Below, piece by piece: positions 17,731-25,666 of a stretch of 64,000 bases of DNA. The translations under genes were made by a program, and so were the position numbers. The stretch's first letter is position 1; each line of letters starts with the position of its first letter. Source of the DNA: Streptomyces longisporoflavus (GTDB lineage Bacteria > Actinomycetota > Actinomycetes > Streptomycetales > Streptomycetaceae). The notes beneath the pieces were generated by a model, which did not search any database, was not told the DNA's origin, and was given only the letters and a program-made list of their open reading frames with translations. Location: NCBI RefSeq assembly GCF_014649775.1, contig NZ_BMTR01000004.1:475880-539879 (forward strand). Reading direction: 5' to 3'.

Positions 17731-17847
17731 AGGGGCGCGGGGAACTGCGCGCTCAGCCCGCGAGATGCCGCAGTCGCGTCTGCTCGATCACCCGGCGGAC
17801 GCGACTGCGGCTTTTTCGTGGTTGCTCGCGCAGTTCCCCGCGCCCCT
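17731..17847. terminator. nested inverted repeats ending the sugar importer operon
   Basis: Outer 21-base arms at 17731-17751 and 17827-17847 are perfect inverted copies of the GGGGCGCGGGGAACTGC repeat. Inside them GCCGCAGTCGCGTC (17767-17780) pairs perfectly with GACGCGACTGCGGC (17798-17811), followed by five T on the plus strand. The structure fills most of the gap between the ATPase and ROK genes, so the kinase probably has its own promoter or depends on read-through. Confidence 0.65.
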
Positions 17848-17884
17848 TACGGGGCTTCTCCGCACGCCCCTGAGGGGGCGCCCG

Positions 17885-18712
17885 TCAGCGCTTCTCCAGT
17901 TCGTGACGGAGGTCGTCCAGCTCCGAGCCGCCCGCCATCTGGCGGGTCAACTCGTCCAGGGTGACCTCGTCACGCGCGTAGCTGCCGAACATCGTGCCGC
18001 GCTTGAGAAGGACGAAGCGGTTGCCGACCAGGTACGCGTGGTGCGGGTTGTGGGTGATCAGGACCACTCCGAGGCCCGCGTCCCGCGCGGCGGCGACGTA
18101 CTTCAGGACGACGCCCGACTGCTTGACGCCGAGCGCCGCCGTCGGCTCGTCGAGGACCAGGACCTTGGCGCCGAAGTAGACGGCGCGGGCGATCGCCACG
18201 CACTGGCGCTCGCCGCCCGACAGGGTGCCGATGGGCTGGTCGACGTCGCGCAGGTCGATGCCCATGCGGAGCAGCTCCGCGCGGGTCGTCTCGCGCATGA
18301 GGTCGACGTCGAGGCGCTTGAAGGGGCCGACCCCCTTCGTCGGCTCGGAGCCCAGGAAGAAGTTCCGCCAGACCGGCATCAGGGGGACCACGGCGAGGTC
18401 CTGGTAGACCGTGGCGATGCCGTGGTTCAGCGCGTCGCGCGGCGTGCCGAGTTTCGCGTCCTCGCCCTCGATCCGGAAAGACCCGGCGTCGTGCTGGTGC
18501 AGCCCGGCGATGATCTTGATGAGGGTCGACTTGCCCGCGCCGTTGTCGCCGAGGACGCAGGAGATCTCCCCCGCGTGGACCTCCAGGGAGACGCCTTCGA
18601 GGGCGCGGATGTTGCCGTAGTACTTACTGACGTCGTCGAGCTCGACGAGCGGCGTGCGGTCGGGGTCGGGGCCGGGCACCGCGTCGGTGACGTCGATCGG
18701 GTCGGTGGTCAC
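17885..18712 (-). CDS. sugar ABC transporter ATP-binding protein (CUT2, single domain)
   Basis: A 275-residue ATPase with Walker [11 protein letters not shown]-loop [12 protein letters not shown], signature [14 protein letters not shown], Walker [12 protein letters not shown] and the switch His in [13 protein letters not shown]2 importers such as RbsA usually carry two fused ATPase domains of about 500 residues; this has one, like the fructose-type FrcA branch. The GTG start at 18712 overlaps the permease stop by four bases (GTGA), so translation is coupled. The proposed N-terminus is [14 protein letters not shown]; longer starts lie inside the permease gene. Confidence 0.88.
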   Translation of the reverse strand: MTTDPIDVTDAVPGPDPDRTPLVELDDVSKYYGNIRALEGVSLEVHAGEISCVLGDNGAGKSTLIKIIAGLHQHDAGSFRIEGEDAKLGTPRDALNHGIATVYQDLAVVPLMPVWRNFFLGSEPTKGVGPFKRLDVDLMRETTRAELLRMGIDLRDVDQPIGTLSGGERQCVAIARAVYFGAKVLVLDEPTAALGVKQSGVVLKYVAAARDAGLGVVLITHNPHHAYLVGNRFVLLKRGTMFGSYARDEVTLDELTRQMAGGSELDDLRHELEKR

Positions 18713-19779
18713 TTCGTCGCCTCCGCGCGCTTGCGGACCCAGTGGTTGAGCAGGGTCGCCAGGAGCAGCATCACTCCGAGGAAGAACTTGAACCAGTCCG
18801 GGTTCCACTCCGCGAACACGATGCCCTTGCTGACCATGCCGAAGATGAGGGCACCCACGGCCGCGCCGACCGCGGAGCCGTATCCGCCGGTGATCAGACA
18901 GCCGCCGATGACGGCCGCGATGATGTAGATCAGTTCATTGCCGACGCCCTCGCCGGACTGGACGACGTCGTACGAGAAGAGCAGGTGCTGGCCGGAGACC
19001 CAGGCGCCGAAGGCGACGCCCATATAGAGGCCGATCTTGGTCGCGGCGACCGGGACGCCGACCGCGCGGGCCGCTTGTTCGCCGCCGCCGACCGCGAAGA
19101 TCCAGTTGCCGACGCGGGTGCGGAGCAGGATCCAGGTGGCGACCAGGATCAGGCCGAGCCACCAGAGGATCGTGATCTTGAAGTCGACGCCGCCGATGGT
19201 GAGCGTGGAGGCGAACACGTCCTTGGCGGAGGTGAAGCCCTCCATGTCGGCGATCGACTTCGTGGAGACCGTGCCGCTGATCAGCTTGGTGAAGCCGAGG
19301 TTCATGCCGGTCAGCATCAGGAACGTACCGAGCGTGATGATGAAGCTCGGCGGGTCGGTGCGCGTCAGCATCACGCCGTTGAAGACGCCGATCGCGAGGG
19401 TGACGATCAGCGAGACGAGCACGCCGACCCAGACGTTCGCCGTCATCTGGTAGCTGAACATCGACGAGATCAGTGCCGAGGTCGTCACCATGACGCCCGC
19501 CGACAGGTCGAACTCGCCGCCGATCATCAAAAGCGCCACCGGCACCGCCATGATGCCGAGCGTGGAAGCCGCGTAGAGCACCGTGGCCAAGCTGGTGGCC
19601 TGCAGGAAGCTGTCCGCGGCGACGGCGAAGAAGACGAAGACGGCGACGGCGCCGACCACGGAGCCGAGCTCCGGCCGGCCCATCAGCTTCTTCAGCGGCG
19701 AGGCCTTCAGGAGGCGCTCGTCCGTCTTCGTGTCCGGAGAGCCCGGGGATGGCGCGGGCGCCGGGGCTGTGGCTGTCAT
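18709..19779 (-). CDS. sugar ABC transporter permease (CUT2/BPD_transp_2)
   Basis: A 356-residue permease with about nine to ten membrane segments, starting near residue 45 ([20 protein letters not shown]). The family signatures [19 protein letters not shown] and [23 protein letters not shown] are clear, as is the late block [28 protein letters not shown]. It forms the homodimeric channel for a pentose, hexose or polyol. The ATG overlaps the stop of the upstream binding-protein gene (19776-19779) and its own stop overlaps the ATPase start. Confidence 0.9.
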   Translation of the reverse strand: MTATAPAPAPSPGSPDTKTDERLLKASPLKKLMGRPELGSVVGAVAVFVFFAVAADSFLQATSLATVLYAASTLGIMAVPVALLMIGGEFDLSAGVMVTTSALISSMFSYQMTANVWVGVLVSLIVTLAIGVFNGVMLTRTDPPSFIITLGTFLMLTGMNLGFTKLISGTVSTKSIADMEGFTSAKDVFASTLTIGGVDFKITILWWLGLILVATWILLRTRVGNWIFAVGGGEQAARAVGVPVAATKIGLYMGVAFGAWVSGQHLLFSYDVVQSGEGVGNELIYIIAAVIGGCLITGGYGSAVGAAVGALIFGMVSKGIVFAEWNPDWFKFFLGVMLLLATLLNHWVRKRAEATK

Positions 19780-20789
19780 CGGGTCCCTCGCTTCGCGTAT
19801 TCCTCCAGCTTGGCGGCCTGGTCCTTGGTGACGATCTGCGGCCCGGTGAGCACCGGCTTGCCGCCGCCGAGCACGTCGTCGTTGTACCTGTAGAGCCAGA
19901 GCAGGTCCACGGCCTCGTAGCCCTGGAGGTAGGGCTGCTGGTCGACGGCGAAGCCGAGCGTGCCGTCCTTCAGGCCCGCCGCGACCTTCTCGTTCAGGTC
20001 GAAGGTGTCGACCTCGGCCTTGCTGCCCGCGCTGTCGGCGGCCTTCACCGCGGTGTCCGCGAAGGGCGCGCCGAGCGTGACGACCGAGTCGACGGACTTG
20101 TCGGACTGGAGCCTGGCCTCGATGGAGGACTGCACGTCGGGCATGTTCGTGCCGGTCACGTACAGGTTCTGCATCTTGCCGTCGAAGGTCTTCTTGGCGC
20201 CCTCGCAGCGCTGCTCGTGCCCGACGTTGCCCTGCTCGTGCAGGATGCAGAGCGCCTTCTTCTTGCCGCGCTTGTTGAGCTCCTCGCCGACCGCCTCGCC
20301 CGCGATCGTCTCGTCCTGGCCGATGTGGGTGAGCGCGCCGAACTCCTTGGACTCCGCGGAGCCGGAATTCACGGTGATCACCGGGATGCCGGCCTTCTTC
20401 GCGCGGGCCAGGGCGCCCTTCATGGCGTCGGGCTTGGCGAGGGTGACGATGATGCCGTCGACCTTCTTGTCGATGTACGAGTCCACGAGCTGGGCCTGCT
20501 GCTGCGCCTCGGCGTTGTGGGAGTACAGGAACTTGATGTTGTCCTTGCGGGCCGCCTCTTCGGCACCCTCCTGGACGATGTCCCAGAACGTGTCACCGTC
20601 ACCCGAGTGGGTCACCATGCCGAACGTCCACCGCGGCGTGCTCACCGCGGCCTTGCCGTGTGCCGTTGCCGCCTTGCGCGCGTCCTCGGCCCGCTTGCCG
20701 CCGGTGCTGCTGCACCCCGCGAGGGATACCCCGAGCACCGCGACCAGCACGGCGCCCACCGCACGTACCCCTGTCTGAACCCTTGCCAC
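19776..20789 (-). CDS. sugar-binding lipoprotein, first of a tandem pair next to the permease
   Basis: A 337-residue periplasmic-binding-protein family I lipoprotein. The GTG at 20789 gives MARVQTGVRAVG followed by a hydrophobic stretch and lipobox LAGC. The mature part has FGMVTHSGDGDTFWDIVQ, DSYIDKKVDGIIVTLAKPDAM and the C-terminal GFAVDQQPYLQGYEAVDLLWLY, a pattern shared with ribose and inositol binding proteins. It is homologous over its whole length to the upstream gene at 20885-21907 and is translationally coupled to the permease. Together the pair suggests two binding proteins feeding one channel. Confidence 0.88.
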   Translation of the reverse strand: MARVQTGVRAVGAVLVAVLGVSLAGCSSTGGKRAEDARKAATAHGKAAVSTPRWTFGMVTHSGDGDTFWDIVQEGAEEAARKDNIKFLYSHNAEAQQQAQLVDSYIDKKVDGIIVTLAKPDAMKGALARAKKAGIPVITVNSGSAESKEFGALTHIGQDETIAGEAVGEELNKRGKKKALCILHEQGNVGHEQRCEGAKKTFDGKMQNLYVTGTNMPDVQSSIEARLQSDKSVDSVVTLGAPFADTAVKAADSAGSKAEVDTFDLNEKVAAGLKDGTLGFAVDQQPYLQGYEAVDLLWLYRYNDDVLGGGKPVLTGPQIVTKDQAAKLEEYAKRGTR

Positions 20790-20884
20790 GACGCCGTGCC
20801 CTTCTAGCTCTGCTCCTCGGTGTGGCCGGTCCGGATGCCCGGCCCCGGCCGCCCAAGTATCGACCACGCGGATCACGCATGTGT

Positions 20885-21907
20885 TCATCGGGTACCGCGG
20901 GCGGTGTACTTCTCCAGCTTCGGCACGTCCTTCCCGGTGACGATCGCGGGCCCGGTCAGGACGGGCTTGCCGCCGCCGAGGACGTTCGCGTTGGTCTTGT
21001 AGAGCCACAGTTCGTCGATGGCGAGGTAGCCCTGGAGGTAGGGCTGCTGGTCGACGGCGAAACCGACCTCCTTGGCCTTGAGGCGCTTGACGACCTCGGC
21101 GTTCAGGTCGAACGTGTCGACCTCCGCCTTGCTGCCCGCATCCTCCTTGGCCTTCACCGAGTACGCGGCGATCGGCGCGCCGAGCGTGACGACGGAGTCG
21201 ATGTCCTTGGTGGCCTGGAGCTTCGCACTGACGGAGGACTCGGTGCCGGGCGCGTTGGTGCCGTCCACGTTGAGATTCTCGACCGAGCCGTCGAAGGTCT
21301 TCTTCACGCCCGCGCAGCGCTGCTCCAGCGAGACGTTCCCCTGTTCGTGGATGACGCAGAGCGCCTTCTTCTTGCCGCGCTTGTCGAGCTCCTCGCCGAC
21401 CGCCTCGCCCGCCACGGACTCGTCCTGCCCGATGTGGCTCAGAGCGCCGAATTCCGCGGAGAACTCGCCGCCGGAGTTGATCGTGACGACCGGTATCCCG
21501 GCGTCCTCGGCCTTGCCGAGCACCGTCTTCATCGCCTCCGGCTTGGCCAGGGTGACGATGATGCCGTCGACCTTCTTGTCGATAGCGGACTGGACGAGCT
21601 CGGCCTGGCCCTTGGCCTCTTTGTCGTTGGAGTAGAGGAACTCGACGTTGTCCTTGCGGGCCGCCTGCTTGGCGCCGCTCTGGACGATGTCCCAGAAGGT
21701 GTCGCCCTCGCCTGAGTGGGTGATCATCGCGATCTTGAGGCGGGGCGTGTTCACGCCCTTGCCGCCTCCCCCGCCGTCGTCCGACTCGTCCTCGTCGTCC
21801 TTGCCGCCGGAACCGCTGCACCCGGCCGCGAGCACGATCACGGCGACGAGAGCCGCTGCCGTGCGAGCTGCGCCCCTGACGGGGCTACGCGTGGTGGGAC
21901 TACGCAT
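20885..21907 (-). CDS. sugar-binding lipoprotein, second of the tandem pair and first gene of the importer operon
   Basis: A 340-residue lipoprotein with lipobox LAAGC and an acidic/glycine linker (KDDEDESDDGGGGG) before the binding domain. Shared blocks with its neighbour include MITHSGEGDTFWDIVQ, KKVDGIIVTLAKPEAM, GEAVGEELDKRGKKKALC and VDQQPYLQGY, so this is a gene duplication. Differences are concentrated in the linker and around residues 200-215. It is separated by 95 bases from the next gene and has the only long upstream region of the operon, where an inverted repeat lies at 21990-22005. Confidence 0.88.
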   Translation of the reverse strand: MRSPTTRSPVRGAARTAAALVAVIVLAAGCSGSGGKDDEDESDDGGGGGKGVNTPRLKIAMITHSGEGDTFWDIVQSGAKQAARKDNVEFLYSNDKEAKGQAELVQSAIDKKVDGIIVTLAKPEAMKTVLGKAEDAGIPVVTINSGGEFSAEFGALSHIGQDESVAGEAVGEELDKRGKKKALCVIHEQGNVSLEQRCAGVKKTFDGSVENLNVDGTNAPGTESSVSAKLQATKDIDSVVTLGAPIAAYSVKAKEDAGSKAEVDTFDLNAEVVKRLKAKEVGFAVDQQPYLQGYLAIDELWLYKTNANVLGGGKPVLTGPAIVTGKDVPKLEKYTARGTR

Positions 21908-21989
21908 GGTGGGACCACCTCTTCTCCCGGCCGCCCGAGTGCGGCTGGGGGAGTTCTAGCGGCGGGCGCGCGGCAGCGTCAATGGATTT

Positions 21990-22005
21990 GTCAGAACATT
22001 CTGAC
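21990..22005. promoter_or_regulatory. inverted repeat upstream of the sugar importer operon
   Basis: GTCAGAA and TTCTGAC are perfect seven-base arms separated by CA, 83 bases before the first ATG. The GT...AC form with TTG in front suits a GntR-type repressor, such as the one encoded at 23421-24197. Confidence 0.45.
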
Positions 22006-22036
22006 GACCGTTGGCGAGTTGGTATCGGACGCCGTC

Positions 22037-22064
22037 GGGGCGGCCCCGAAGACGGGGCCGCCCC
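22037..22064. terminator. GC-rich hairpin between csbD and the sugar importer promoter region
   Basis: GGGGCGGCCCC (22037-22047) and GGGGCCGCCCC (22054-22064) form an 11-bp stem with a six-base loop, downstream of csbD on the minus strand. Confidence 0.55.
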
Positions 22065-22086
22065 AACGATCACGTGTGACGGTGTG

Positions 22087-22106
22087 GTGCCGCGCTACCG
22101 CGGCAC
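22087..22106 (-). terminator. hairpin directly after csbD
   Basis: GTGCCGCG pairs with CGCGGCAC across a four-base loop, nine bases beyond the csbD stop codon. Confidence 0.5.
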
Positions 22107-22114
22107 GGCACCAG

Positions 22115-22288
22115 TCAGTGCTTGCCGATGTCCTTGGCCTTCTCCTTGGCCTGGCGCGCGTCGCCCTTCGCCTGCTGGCCGCGGCCTTCGGCGGTGAGGC
22201 GTTCGTTGCCCACGGCGCGTCCGGCGGCTTCCTTGGCGGCTCCGGTGGCCTGCTCGACCTTCGCCTTGCCCTTCTCGTTGGCGCTCAT
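22115..22288 (-). CDS. CsbD-family stress protein
   Basis: A 57-residue, highly charged, Ala/Lys/Glu-rich protein: it begins MSANEKGKAKVEQATGAAKE and ends AKEKAKDIGKH. The K-V-E-Q-A-x-G-x-A-K-E-A-x-G pattern repeated with GNERLTAEGRGQQAKGDARQA is typical of CsbD, a small protein of unknown molecular role that is induced by general stress in Bacillus under SigB. The longer overlapping frame starting at 22298 is a shadow. Its position back to back with a SigB-type sigma factor gene fits stress control, although I could not place a SigB-type promoter for it. Confidence 0.85.
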   Translation of the reverse strand: MSANEKGKAKVEQATGAAKEAAGRAVGNERLTAEGRGQQAKGDARQAKEKAKDIGKH

Positions 22289-22456
22289 GACCACTCACGC
22301 TCCCTTGGCGTCGACATCGTGTACTGACCCCCGGTTAGCCGCTCGGCCGCCTCGCAAACATCAGCACCACGACGCATGGCGGGGCTCTCCTCTTTGCGCC
22401 CTTAGCGTCCTTCGCGTGCCTCACCCACCTCGCTCGTATCGTTCGCAAGTCTGTAC

Positions 22457-22481
22457 GTGTGGGCGGCGAATGGCGGGGTAC
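22457..22481 (+). promoter_or_regulatory. SigB-type promoter of the sigma factor gene
   Basis: GTGT (22457-22460), a 15-base spacer and GGGTAC (22476-22481) match the GNNT-N14-16-GGGTA pattern used by SigB/F-type sigma factors, 60 bases before the sigma factor ATG. This suggests autoregulation or a stress sigma cascade. Confidence 0.5.
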
Positions 22482-22541
22482 AGGGTGGGCTGCGGAGCCA
22501 AGAGCCGACCTGAACAAGGAATTGAACAAGGAGAGGAACGC

Positions 22542-23408
22542 ATGATCACCGCGGCGCAGGAGCAGACGCAGGAAACGGCCGCCCGGGCCGGGGAAGACCT
22601 CGTTGAGCAGGCGTACACGGACCCCTCCTCCATCGCGCCCAAGGACGCACGGGAGGTCGGCAAGCGTTTCTTCGATCGCCTGGCCCAACTCGAGGAAGGC
22701 ACGCACGAGTACCAGTACGTGCGCAACGCCCTGATCGAGATGAACCTTTCCCTCGTGCAGTACGCGGCCTCGCGGTTCAGGCACCGCGGCCCGCAGGAGA
22801 TGGAAGACATCATCCAGGTCGGCACCATCGGTCTGATCAAGGCCATCGACCGCTTCGAGCTGACCCGCGAAGTCGAGTTCACCTCCTTCGCCGTTCCCTA
22901 CATCACCGGTGAGATCAAGCGGTTCTTCCGCGATACCTCCTGGGCCGTGCACGTGCCCCGCCGGCTGCAGGAAGCCCGCATCGAACTCTCCAAGGCCACC
23001 GAGGAGTTGCGCACCCGTCTGGGCCGCCTGCCCTCCACGGCCGAACTCGCGGAGCTGATGCAGCTTGAGCCCTCGGAGGTCGCCGAGGCGCAGAAGGCCG
23101 CCAACGGCTACAACGCCGTCTCGCTGAACGCGGCGGTCAACGGCGCCGACGACGAGTCCGACACGATGCTCGCCGACTTCATCGGGGTCGACGAGCACTC
23201 CTTCGAGCTGGTCGAGAACTTCCACTCCCTCGCCCCGCTGATCGCGGAGCTCGGCGAGCGGGACCGCACCCTGATCCACCTCCGCTTCGTGGAGGAGCGG
23301 ACTCAGCAGCAGATCGCCGACGAGCTGGGCTGCTCGCAGATGCACGTCTCCCGGCTCATCACCCGCGTCGTGAGCAAGCTCCGCGCCGGCCTGATGGCCA
23401 CGGACTAA
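22542..23408 (+). CDS. SigB/SigF/SigG-family RNA polymerase sigma factor
   Basis: A 288-residue group 3 sigma factor. Region 2 is recognisable from LVQYAASRFRHRGPQEMEDIIQVGTIGLIKAIDRFE through FTSFAVPYITGEIKRFFRDTSW. Region 3 is VPRRLQEARIELSKATEELRTRLGRLPSTAELAEL. Region 4 is ERDRTLIHLRFVEERTQQQIADELGCSQMHVSRLITRV, which includes the helix-turn-helix. The start ATG 22542 follows AAGGAGAGG. No anti-sigma factor or antagonist gene is adjacent, unlike many SigF-type operons, so control may be in trans. It likely directs a stress or developmental regulon. Confidence 0.92.
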   Translation: MITAAQEQTQETAARAGEDLVEQAYTDPSSIAPKDAREVGKRFFDRLAQLEEGTHEYQYVRNALIEMNLSLVQYAASRFRHRGPQEMEDIIQVGTIGLIKAIDRFELTREVEFTSFAVPYITGEIKRFFRDTSWAVHVPRRLQEARIELSKATEELRTRLGRLPSTAELAELMQLEPSEVAEAQKAANGYNAVSLNAAVNGADDESDTMLADFIGVDEHSFELVENFHSLAPLIAELGERDRTLIHLRFVEERTQQQIADELGCSQMHVSRLITRVVSKLRAGLMATD

Positions 23409-23420
23409 AGGCGCGCCGCC

Positions 23421-24197
23421 CTACGGTCGTACGAGGAGCTGGAACTCGAAGGAGTAGCGCGAGGCCCGGTAGATGTGCGAGCCGAACTCGACGGCGCGAC
23501 CCGTGTCGTCGAAGGTCGTGCGCTGCATCGTGAGCAGCGGGGCGCCCGCCGGCTCGCCGAGCCGCTCTGACTCATCGGCGGTGGCGGCGCGGGCGCCGAC
23601 GGATTGGCGCGCGCTGTGCAGGGTGATGCTCGCGGCCCGCATCAGGCGGTAGAGGCCGGTGGCCTCCAGGCGCGGGGTCTCCAGGTCGAGCAGCCCGGAC
23701 GGCAGGCGGTTGCGGAGGTACGCCATGGGCTCGCCGTGCGCCAGGCGGAGCCGCTCGACGAGATGCACCTCGTCGCCCTCCGCGACGCCGAGCGCGGCGG
23801 CAACCTCCGCGGAGGCGGGCTCGACGGTGTTGCGCAGCACGCGCGTCTCGGGGCGCTGGCCCGCCGCCTCCAGATCGTCGTAGAGACTGCTGAGCTCCAG
23901 AGGCCGCTTGACCTGGCTGTGCACGACCTGCGTCCCGACACCCCTGCGGCGCACGAGAAGGCCCTTGTCGACGAGCGACTGGATGGCCTGCCGGACGGTG
24001 GGCCGCGACAACCCGAGCCGCCCCGCCAACTCGATCTCATTGCCGAGCAGCGTCCCCGGCGTCAGAGCACCCCGCTCGATCGCCGCCTCCAGCTGCTGGG
24101 ACAGCTGGAAGTACAGCGGAACCGGACTGCTGCGGTCGACACCGAGCTGAAGCGAGACGGTCGGGTCCACGGCTGGTTTGGCGACAGATTTGGGCAC
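23421..24197 (-). CDS. GntR-family (HutC/UTRA) transcriptional regulator
   Basis: A 258-residue repressor. Residues about 20-90 form the winged helix: PLYFQLSQQLEAAIERG, then ELAGRLGLSRPTVRQAIQSLVDKGLLVRRRGVGT. Residues about 105-255 are a UTRA ligand domain with the family pattern EPASAEVAAALGVAEGDEVHLVERLR and the final FEFQLLVRP. Such regulators bind sugar phosphates, amino-sugar phosphates or related ligands. The start is set at GTG 24197 (VPKSVAKPAVDP); a longer frame to 24335 crosses the divergent promoter. It converges with the sigma factor gene and is divergent from a Gfo/Idh dehydrogenase, so a sugar or polyol regulon is likely. Confidence 0.85.
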   Translation of the reverse strand: MPKSVAKPAVDPTVSLQLGVDRSSPVPLYFQLSQQLEAAIERGALTPGTLLGNEIELAGRLGLSRPTVRQAIQSLVDKGLLVRRRGVGTQVVHSQVKRPLELSSLYDDLEAAGQRPETRVLRNTVEPASAEVAAALGVAEGDEVHLVERLRLAHGEPMAYLRNRLPSGLLDLETPRLEATGLYRLMRAASITLHSARQSVGARAATADESERLGEPAGAPLLTMQRTTFDDTGRAVEFGSHIYRASRYSFEFQLLVRP

Positions 24198-24246
24198 GTG
24201 GCGAGCGTAGCCGCAGGGAATGATGACGGGAAGTTCTGAAGTTCTG

Positions 24247-24258
24247 TTGTCCGGACAA
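24247..24258. promoter_or_regulatory. perfect 12-bp palindrome in the GntR-dehydrogenase intergenic region
   Basis: TTGTCCGGACAA lies 50 bases before the regulator start and 40 before the dehydrogenase start. GT...AC half-sites are the usual GntR signature, so this is a candidate autoregulatory operator. Confidence 0.5.
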
Positions 24259-24297
24259 AGGATTGACAGGACCGTGGGGCGTGGCGAGGGTGGGGGG

Positions 24298-25317
24298 ATG
24301 CGCATCGGACTCATCGGGACCGGCCGTATCGGCACATTTCACTCGACGGCTCTTCAGCGGCACCCCGAGGTGCACGCGCTGATCGTCGCCGACGCCGACG
24401 TCGGGCGCGCGGCCGGGCTCGCGGCGCGGATCGGGGCGGCCTCGGCGGCCGCGGTGGACGACGTCTTCACGGGGAGCGGCCGGTCGGGTCCGGTGGACGC
24501 GGTGGTGATCACGGCGGCGACCTCCGCGCACGCCGAGCTGATCGGCAAGGCCGCGCGGGCGGGGCTGCCGGTCTTCTGCGAGAAGCCCATCGCCCTCGAT
24601 CTGCCGGGCACGCTCGCCGCGCTCGGGGAGGTCGAAGCGGCGGGCACGGTGCTCCAGCTGGGGTTCCAGCGGCGCTTCGACGCGGGGTATGCGGCGGCGC
24701 GCGAGGCCGTGCGGTCGGGGCGGCTCGGGCGGCTGCACACGGTCCGCGCGATGACCTCCGACCCCGCGCCGCCCCCGGCCGCGTATCTCCCGCTCTCCGG
24801 CGGCCTCTACCGCGACTGCCTGGTCCACGACTTCGACATGGTGCGCTGGGTGACGGGGCGCGAGGTCACCGAGGTGTACGCCACCGGATCGGACGCCGGC
24901 CCCGCGATGTTCCGCGAGGCGGACGACGTCGACACGGCCGCGGCGGTCCTCACCCTGGACGACGGCACGCTCGTCACGGCGACGGCCACGCGGTGCAACG
25001 GCGCGGGCTATGACGTACGGATGGAACTGGCCGGCGAGGACGATCAGATCGCCGTCGGCTTCGACGACCGCACACCCCTGTCGTCCGTGGAGCCCTCGGG
25101 CTCGCCACCCCCCGACAAGCCCTGGCCCGGCTTCCTGGAACGGTTCGCCCCCGCGTACGAGGCGGAGCTGGCGGCGTTCGTCGACGTCGTACGCGGCGAA
25201 CGCAGCAACCCCTGCGACGGCCGGGAGGCCCTCCAGGCACTGCGCATCGCCGAGGCCTGCGAACTCTCACGCCGGGAACGGCGTTCGGTGCGGGTGGCGG
25301 AGATCGCCGGGGGGTGA
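24298..25317 (+). CDS. Gfo/Idh/MocA-family dehydrogenase (inositol 2-dehydrogenase-like)
   Basis: A 339-residue NAD(P)-dependent oxidoreductase. The Rossmann motif is IGLIGTGRIGTFHSTAL at the N-terminus. The family Lys-Pro catalytic motif is FCEKPIALDL near residue 100, and the substrate-side histidine motif is RDCLVHDFDMVRW near residue 180. The beta domain follows, and the end contains ALQALRIAEACELS. It resembles myo-inositol 2-dehydrogenase and sugar dehydrogenases. ATG 24298 is chosen because MRIGLIGTG is the family N-terminus. Divergence from the GntR regulator suggests that its substrate or product is the inducer and may arrive by the importer at 17.9-21.9 kb. Confidence 0.87.
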   Translation: MRIGLIGTGRIGTFHSTALQRHPEVHALIVADADVGRAAGLAARIGAASAAAVDDVFTGSGRSGPVDAVVITAATSAHAELIGKAARAGLPVFCEKPIALDLPGTLAALGEVEAAGTVLQLGFQRRFDAGYAAAREAVRSGRLGRLHTVRAMTSDPAPPPAAYLPLSGGLYRDCLVHDFDMVRWVTGREVTEVYATGSDAGPAMFREADDVDTAAAVLTLDDGTLVTATATRCNGAGYDVRMELAGEDDQIAVGFDDRTPLSSVEPSGSPPPDKPWPGFLERFAPAYEAELAAFVDVVRGERSNPCDGREALQALRIAEACELSRRERRSVRVAEIAGG

Positions 25318-25373
25318 GCTGCGGGGCCAGAGGGTTGAGCTGCGGGCCCAGGGGGCTGAGCTGCGGGCCCAGG
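25311..25373. repeat. three 21-bp tandem repeats at the end of the dehydrogenase gene
   Basis: Units at 25311-25331, 25332-25352 and 25353-25373 share the core TGAGCTGCGGGCCCAGG. The first unit contains the dehydrogenase stop codon. The 349-base gap up to 25667 holds these repeats and the 11-bp repeats, and no gene that I can support. Confidence 0.8.
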
Positions 25374-25390
25374 GGCGGCTCCGTCCCCGG

Positions 25391-25445
25391 CCGGATCCTG
25401 TCCGGATCCCGTACGGATGCCGTCCGGATGCCGTCCGGATCCCGT
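25391..25445. repeat. five 11-bp tandem repeats
   Basis: Five consecutive copies of CCGGATSCCGT (S is G or C) with one or two changes each. They lie in noncoding DNA between the dehydrogenase and the response regulator stop. Confidence 0.8.
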
Positions 25446-25666
25446 CCAGTAGATCCGCGGCGTATGCGGCCCGTTGCCGCGGCCCGGCTGCATCTCCCGG
25501 CCCGGGACGACGGCCACCCACGCCCGTCCCGCAAGCCGACGCCGGTCGGCATGCCGCCCGCTGCTCGGCGTCGCGGCCAGGCCCCGGCCCGGTACCGGAA
25601 CCACGTGCAGCCCGACCCCCGCTCCAGGCCCCCCGGCCTCCCCCCGGCCCTCGGCCCGAAAGCGGG

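Noticed and set aside
19776..21821. Possible fusion protein across both sugar-binding lipoprotein genes
   Set aside because: The upstream half is a shadow of the second lipoprotein; each gene has its own start and lipobox.
25311..25445. CRISPR array
   Set aside because: Repeats are contiguous without unique spacers, too short, and no cas genes are nearby.
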